From: a bacterium | GTDB lineage: Bacteria; Omnitrophota; Gorgyraeia; Velamenicoccales; JABMQK01 | Direction of reading: 5' to 3' | DNA: 8,126 nucleotides | Assembly (NCBI GenBank): GCA_013203265.1 | Contig: JABMQK010000117.1 | Coordinates: 1 to 8,126, forward strand | Shown here: positions 6,308 to 8,126 of the stretch, in pieces | Layout of the letters: the number at the start of each line of letters is the position of its first letter | Numbering within the stretch: position 1 is the first letter of the stretch | The notes under the pieces: generated by a model | Told to the model about the DNA's origin: nothing | The model's input: only the letters and a program-made list of their open reading frames with translations | Database searches by the model: none | Program-made: the position numbers and the translations under genes

Positions 6308-7081
6308 ATGATCGATTTAAGTAATTTTGTGGGTCTGAATATAAAGTTTAATTCGTCGCAATACAGATTAATTTTTGATAAAGACCCAGCATCCAAAGAA
6401 CCAGCTGTCCGTACTATTGATCAGATGAAGGAGGTATTAAAGGACCAGGCGATTTCTACGCCTAAAGAACTCTATTTTATGTATCGGGATGTTTATTGTT
6501 TGAAAGATAATGATGTTATTAGGGAACATAAATTGCGATTTGATATAACTGTAATAAAACCTGATAGATTAGGCAGGGAGTTTATGAAGACAGCCGGTCA
6601 TTACCATCCCAAAAGTTATCCTGAACTTTATGAGGTAGTTTATGGAGAAGCTCTGTGTCTGCAGCAACGGCCTGATGAGAACGACTCTAAAAAGATAAAA
6701 GAAGTAATTGTTGTGAAAGCCAAACAAGGCCAAAAGATTATTTGCCTGCCTCATTTTGGGCACATATTAATAAATATTTCGGATAAACCACTGATTACTT
6801 CTAATTGGGTAAGTTCTGAATTTAGTTCTGAATACGAGTTATATAAAATGGCCAGAGGGGCAGCGTATTATGCTTTTGATGACCAGGAAAATATAACGTG
6901 GCAGAAGAATGAGTTTTTTCCCGAGCTGCCCAAAATAACTTTTTTTACGCCAAACGATAAGATTCCTGAATTCGGCCTAAAGACAGGCACTCCGATGTAT
7001 TCTTTAATTAACGACTTAAATAAACTAGATTTCTTAAATAATCCGGAGAGATACAGATATGAAAAAGCCTTCAAAAAATAA
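6308..7081 (+). CDS. Cupin-type (archaeal-type) glucose-6-phosphate isomerase
   Basis: A 257-residue protein of the metal-dependent cupin phosphoglucose isomerase family, which interconverts glucose-6-P and fructose-6-P and is best known from Pyrococcus and Thermococcus. It is unrelated to the classical Pgi fold. The cupin metal site is seen as TAGHYHPKSYPELYEV (95-110), giving His98, His100 and Glu106, and in LPHFGHILIN (147-156), giving His152. Preceding lines such as IRE...LRFDITVIKP and the following GEALCLQ strand fit the jelly roll. Family members from Pyrococcus are about 190 residues, so this one carries extra sequence, mainly a C-terminal stretch (about 190-257) of unclear role. It has a strong ribosome binding site and overlaps the next gene by 23 bp. 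The closest alternative is another sugar-phosphate cupin with the same metal site. Confidence 0.85.
   Translation: MIDLSNFVGLNIKFNSSQYRLIFDKDPASKEPAVRTIDQMKEVLKDQAISTPKELYFMYRDVYCLKDNDVIREHKLRFDITVIKPDRLGREFMKTAGHYHPKSYPELYEVVYGEALCLQQRPDENDSKKIKEVIVVKAKQGQKIICLPHFGHILINISDKPLITSNWVSSEFSSEYELYKMARGAAYYAFDDQENITWQKNEFFPELPKITFFTPNDKIPEFGLKTGTPMYSLINDLNKLDFLNNPERYRYEKAFKK
7045..7050 (+). promoter_or_regulatory. Shine-Dalgarno of the nucleotidyltransferase gene
   Basis: GGAGAG inside the end of the isomerase gene stands eight bases before the ATG at 7059. This supports that start despite the 23-bp overlap with the upstream gene. Confidence 0.7.
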
Positions 7082-7841
7082 CAAAAGTTTTAAAGTTTTG
7101 ATTCTTGCAGGAGGATATGCAACCAGGCTTTATCCCATTACTATAAATGTCTCTAAGCCCCTACTTAAAATTGATAAGAGGGCGATAATCGATTTTGCTA
7201 TTCAAGATTTGGTTAAGATTAAGGAATTGACTGAGATTATGATCATAACAAATAATAAATTCTATAAAGATTACCTCCTATGGAAAAGAGGACTAAAAAT
7301 TAAGAAAAAAGTTACAATTATTAACGATGGAACAAAGAGCGATAAAATAAAGTTAGGCGCTGTAGGCGATATGTACTATGCAGTAAGAAAGAGAAATATT
7401 AAGAGTGATTTTTTAGTAATCGGAGGAGATAATATTTTTGAGAAAGGACTTTCTGATTTTGTAAGATTTGCACAAAAAGAACCTCCTAGCGTATCAATAG
7501 GGATTTATGATCTAGAGAATAAATTTAGGGCACGCCGCTATGGTGTTGTAGAGACAGATAAACACCACCAAATTTTAGATTTTAAGGAGAAACCAGAACA
7601 TCCAGCTTCAACTCACGTGGCGATGTGTATGTACTATTTTCCAAAGAGTACTTTAGTCTTTTTTAGAGAGTATGTGAAAAAACTTAAACTGGATACAGAT
7701 AAAGCGGGTAGTTATATAAAGTGGCTAATGACAAAAGGTAAAATTTATGGTTTTAAATTCAAAGGCCTATGGTTAGATATAGGACAAGTTGATACCTATA
7801 GAAGAGCACAGAGACATTTTTCTCATAATAAAGATTATTGA
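7059..7841 (+). CDS. Sugar-1-phosphate nucleotidyltransferase (RmlA/GalU-like)
   Basis: A 260-residue cytosolic NTP-transferase, which makes an NDP-sugar from a sugar-1-phosphate and an NTP. The N-terminal signature LILAGGYATRLYPIT (14-28), followed by SKPLLKI (32-38), is the nucleotide-binding loop. GGDN (122-125) carries the expected metal-binding aspartate, FKEKP (175-179) a substrate-contacting lysine, and WLDIGQVDTY (238-247) the C-terminal signature of glucose-1-phosphate thymidylyl/uridylyltransferase-type enzymes. Length matches the single-domain class without a left-handed helix extension. Which nucleotide and sugar are used cannot be read from the motifs. Pairing with a phosphoglucose isomerase suggests a route from fructose-6-P toward an NDP-glucose-type donor, though the needed phosphoglucomutase is not in the window. 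Element E3 starts at the base after its stop. Confidence 0.88.
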   Translation: MKKPSKNNKSFKVLILAGGYATRLYPITINVSKPLLKIDKRAIIDFAIQDLVKIKELTEIMIITNNKFYKDYLLWKRGLKIKKKVTIINDGTKSDKIKLGAVGDMYYAVRKRNIKSDFLVIGGDNIFEKGLSDFVRFAQKEPPSVSIGIYDLENKFRARRYGVVETDKHHQILDFKEKPEHPASTHVAMCMYYFPKSTLVFFREYVKKLKLDTDKAGSYIKWLMTKGKIYGFKFKGLWLDIGQVDTYRRAQRHFSHNKDY

Positions 7842-7893
7842 TTAAATGAAACCCATCCGCCACATAACATTGGCGGATGCTGGTTGAATTTGA
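7842..7893 (+). other. E3 hairpin H1, interrupted 18-bp stem
   Basis: Pairs, outside to inside: TTAAAT (7842-7847) with ATTTGA (7888-7893), including one G-T wobble; an internal loop GA/GA (7848-7849, 7886-7887) that could form tandem G-A pairs in RNA; AACC (7850-7853) with GGTT (7882-7885); a CT bulge on the 3' side (7880-7881); then CATCCGCC (7854-7861) with GGCGGATG (7872-7879) around a 10-base loop. The plan matches H1 of E2 with different bases. Confidence 0.8.
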
Positions 7894-7924
7894 CCCCCAC
7901 ACCAAAATTCTTTGGTGTGGGGGT
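7893..7924 (+). other. E3 hairpin H2, perfect 14-bp GC-rich stem
   Basis: Bases 7893-7906 are the exact reverse complement of 7911-7924, with loop ATTC. Flanking GAATTT (7886-7891) and AAGTTC (7925-7930) add up to six pairs if G7892 is bulged. It could stop transcription from operon 2, but TAAGTTC rather than a T-run follows. Confidence 0.85.
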
Positions 7925-7941
7925 AAGTTCGGATATATAAT
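7912..7941 (+). promoter_or_regulatory. Candidate promoter for metK
   Basis: A perfect -10 hexamer TATAAT (7936-7941) is preceded, at an 18-base spacing, by TTGGTG (7912-7917), which matches only the TTG of the -35 consensus. The -35 lies in the right arm of H2, and transcription would start at about the left arm of H3, giving a leader made mainly of H3. No equally good match occurs at the same place in E1 or E2, so this is tentative. Confidence 0.3.
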
Positions 7942-7983
7942 TTACGTCTCCGCTAAAGAAGCAATGGCGGATCCGTAAATTAT
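7937..7983 (+). other. E3 hairpin H3 upstream of the metK ribosome binding site
   Basis: ATAATTTACG (7937-7946) and CGTAAATTAT (7974-7983) form a perfect 10-bp stem, identical to H3 of E1. Inside, after a TC/TC internal loop, TCCGC (7949-7953) pairs with GCGGA (7967-7971), an inner stem that E1 lacks or has only in weak form. Confidence 0.78.
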
Positions 7984-7992
7984 GTCGTCATT

Positions 7993-8000
7993 AAAGGAGG
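7993..8000 (+). promoter_or_regulatory. Shine-Dalgarno of metK, part of E3 tail
   Basis: AAAGGAGG lies seven bases before the ATG at 8008 and fixes the metK start. Confidence 0.88.
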
Positions 8001-8007
8001 AAAAGAA

Positions 8008-8126
8008 ATGGCTAAAGGTAATATAAAGATTATAACTTCCGAGTCAGTAGGTGAGGGGCATCCGGATAAGCTTTGTGATCAAATTTCCGATGCAGTTTTA
8101 GATGATGTATTGCGTCAAGACTCGAA
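8008..8126 (+). CDS. metK: S-adenosylmethionine synthetase, 5' part (runs off window)
   Basis: Only the first 39 codons plus two bases are in view, beginning MAKGNIKIITSESVGEGHPD and continuing KLCDQISDAVLDDVLRQDS. SESVGEGHPDKLCDQISDAVLD is the highly conserved N-terminal motif of bacterial MetK, whose histidine and aspartate take part in ATP and metal binding. The enzyme makes S-adenosylmethionine from methionine and ATP and is normally about 380-400 residues. The frame is open to the window end. It is the first gene after E3, so it probably starts a new transcription unit. Confidence 0.95.
   Translation, partial: MAKGNIKIITSESVGEGHPDKLCDQISDAVLDDVLRQDS

Larger units (their letters stand above)
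7842..7999 (+). repeat. Modular three-hairpin intergenic element, copy E3
   Basis: This fills the gap between the nucleotidyltransferase gene and metK. Parts: H1 at 7842-7893, H2 at 7893-7924, H3 at 7937-7983, tail TCATTAAAGGAG at 7988-7999. Its H3 arms and 3' end match E1 exactly, while its H1 has the interrupted plan of E2. It is the most compact copy, mainly because H2 is a simple hairpin. The string CAATGGCGGAT occurs in its H3 (7962-7972) and in H1 of E1 (102-112), so short palindromic pieces are shared between different stems. No known SAM riboswitch core was recognised although metK follows. Confidence 0.8.

Noticed and set aside
80..7999. Integron attC sites
   Set aside because: Variable palindromes between genes recall attC, but the conserved core GTTRRRY/RYYYAAC ends are absent, no integrase is seen, and the neighbours are housekeeping operons.
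80..7999. CRISPR array
   Set aside because: The three copies are kilobases apart, differ in sequence and are separated by genes. There is no regular repeat-spacer pattern.
7842..8007. SAM-I, SAM-II or SAM-IV riboswitch before metK
   Set aside because: No conserved core such as the GAGGGA/GCAACC-type joining segments was found, and the region is explained by element E3. A covariance search would settle it.

Overview
The window is a dense, AT-rich bacterial chromosome segment with every recognisable gene on the + strand. It holds a tRNA-Gly, a five-gene operon, a two-gene operon and the first 39 codons of metK. The operon combines PtsN, HPr and enzyme I with a YvcK-type factor and a GH57 glucanotransferase, and the next operon carries an archaeal-type cupin phosphoglucose isomerase. 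Together with the intergenic style, this points to an uncultured bacterium, perhaps Omnitrophota (OP3) or a relative. That placement is an impression from gene content, not a phylogenetic result.

Layout: tRNA-Gly(GCC) at 2-77; structured intergenic element E1 at 80-280; operon 1 at 286-6044 (ptsN, yvcK-like, GH57 4-alpha-glucanotransferase, ptsH, ptsI), whose genes overlap or lie 2 bp apart; element E2 at 6049-6300; operon 2 at 6308-7841 (cupin glucose-6-phosphate isomerase and a sugar-1-phosphate nucleotidyltransferase, overlapping by 23 bp); element E3 at 7842-7999; metK from 8008, cut by the window end.

How the genes fit together: enzyme I and HPr form the general phosphorelay from phosphoenolpyruvate, and PtsN is a IIA-type acceptor. 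No sugar-specific IIB or IIC permease gene is present, so a regulatory rather than transport PTS is likely. HPr keeps both His18 (enzyme I site) and Ser49 (the HPr kinase site in families that have that enzyme). The other proteins handle gluconeogenesis control (YvcK), alpha-glucan remodelling (GH57), fructose-6-P/glucose-6-P interconversion (cupin PGI) and NDP-sugar formation (nucleotidyltransferase). The theme is central carbon flux and storage or envelope polysaccharide supply.

The most unusual content is non-coding. All three long intergenic gaps are filled almost from the end of the upstream gene to the next Shine-Dalgarno by the same three-hairpin element. It has a first stem closed by TYAAAT/ATTTGA, a second stem opening with CCC and closing with GGGT, and a third stem followed by the invariant TCATTAAAGGAG, which supplies the ribosome binding site. 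Arm sequences differ between copies, yet pairing is kept, and in E2 and E3 the first stem keeps the same internal loop and bulge. This suggests a conserved leader RNA or DNA-structure family, or a modular mobile palindrome; the sequence alone cannot decide which.
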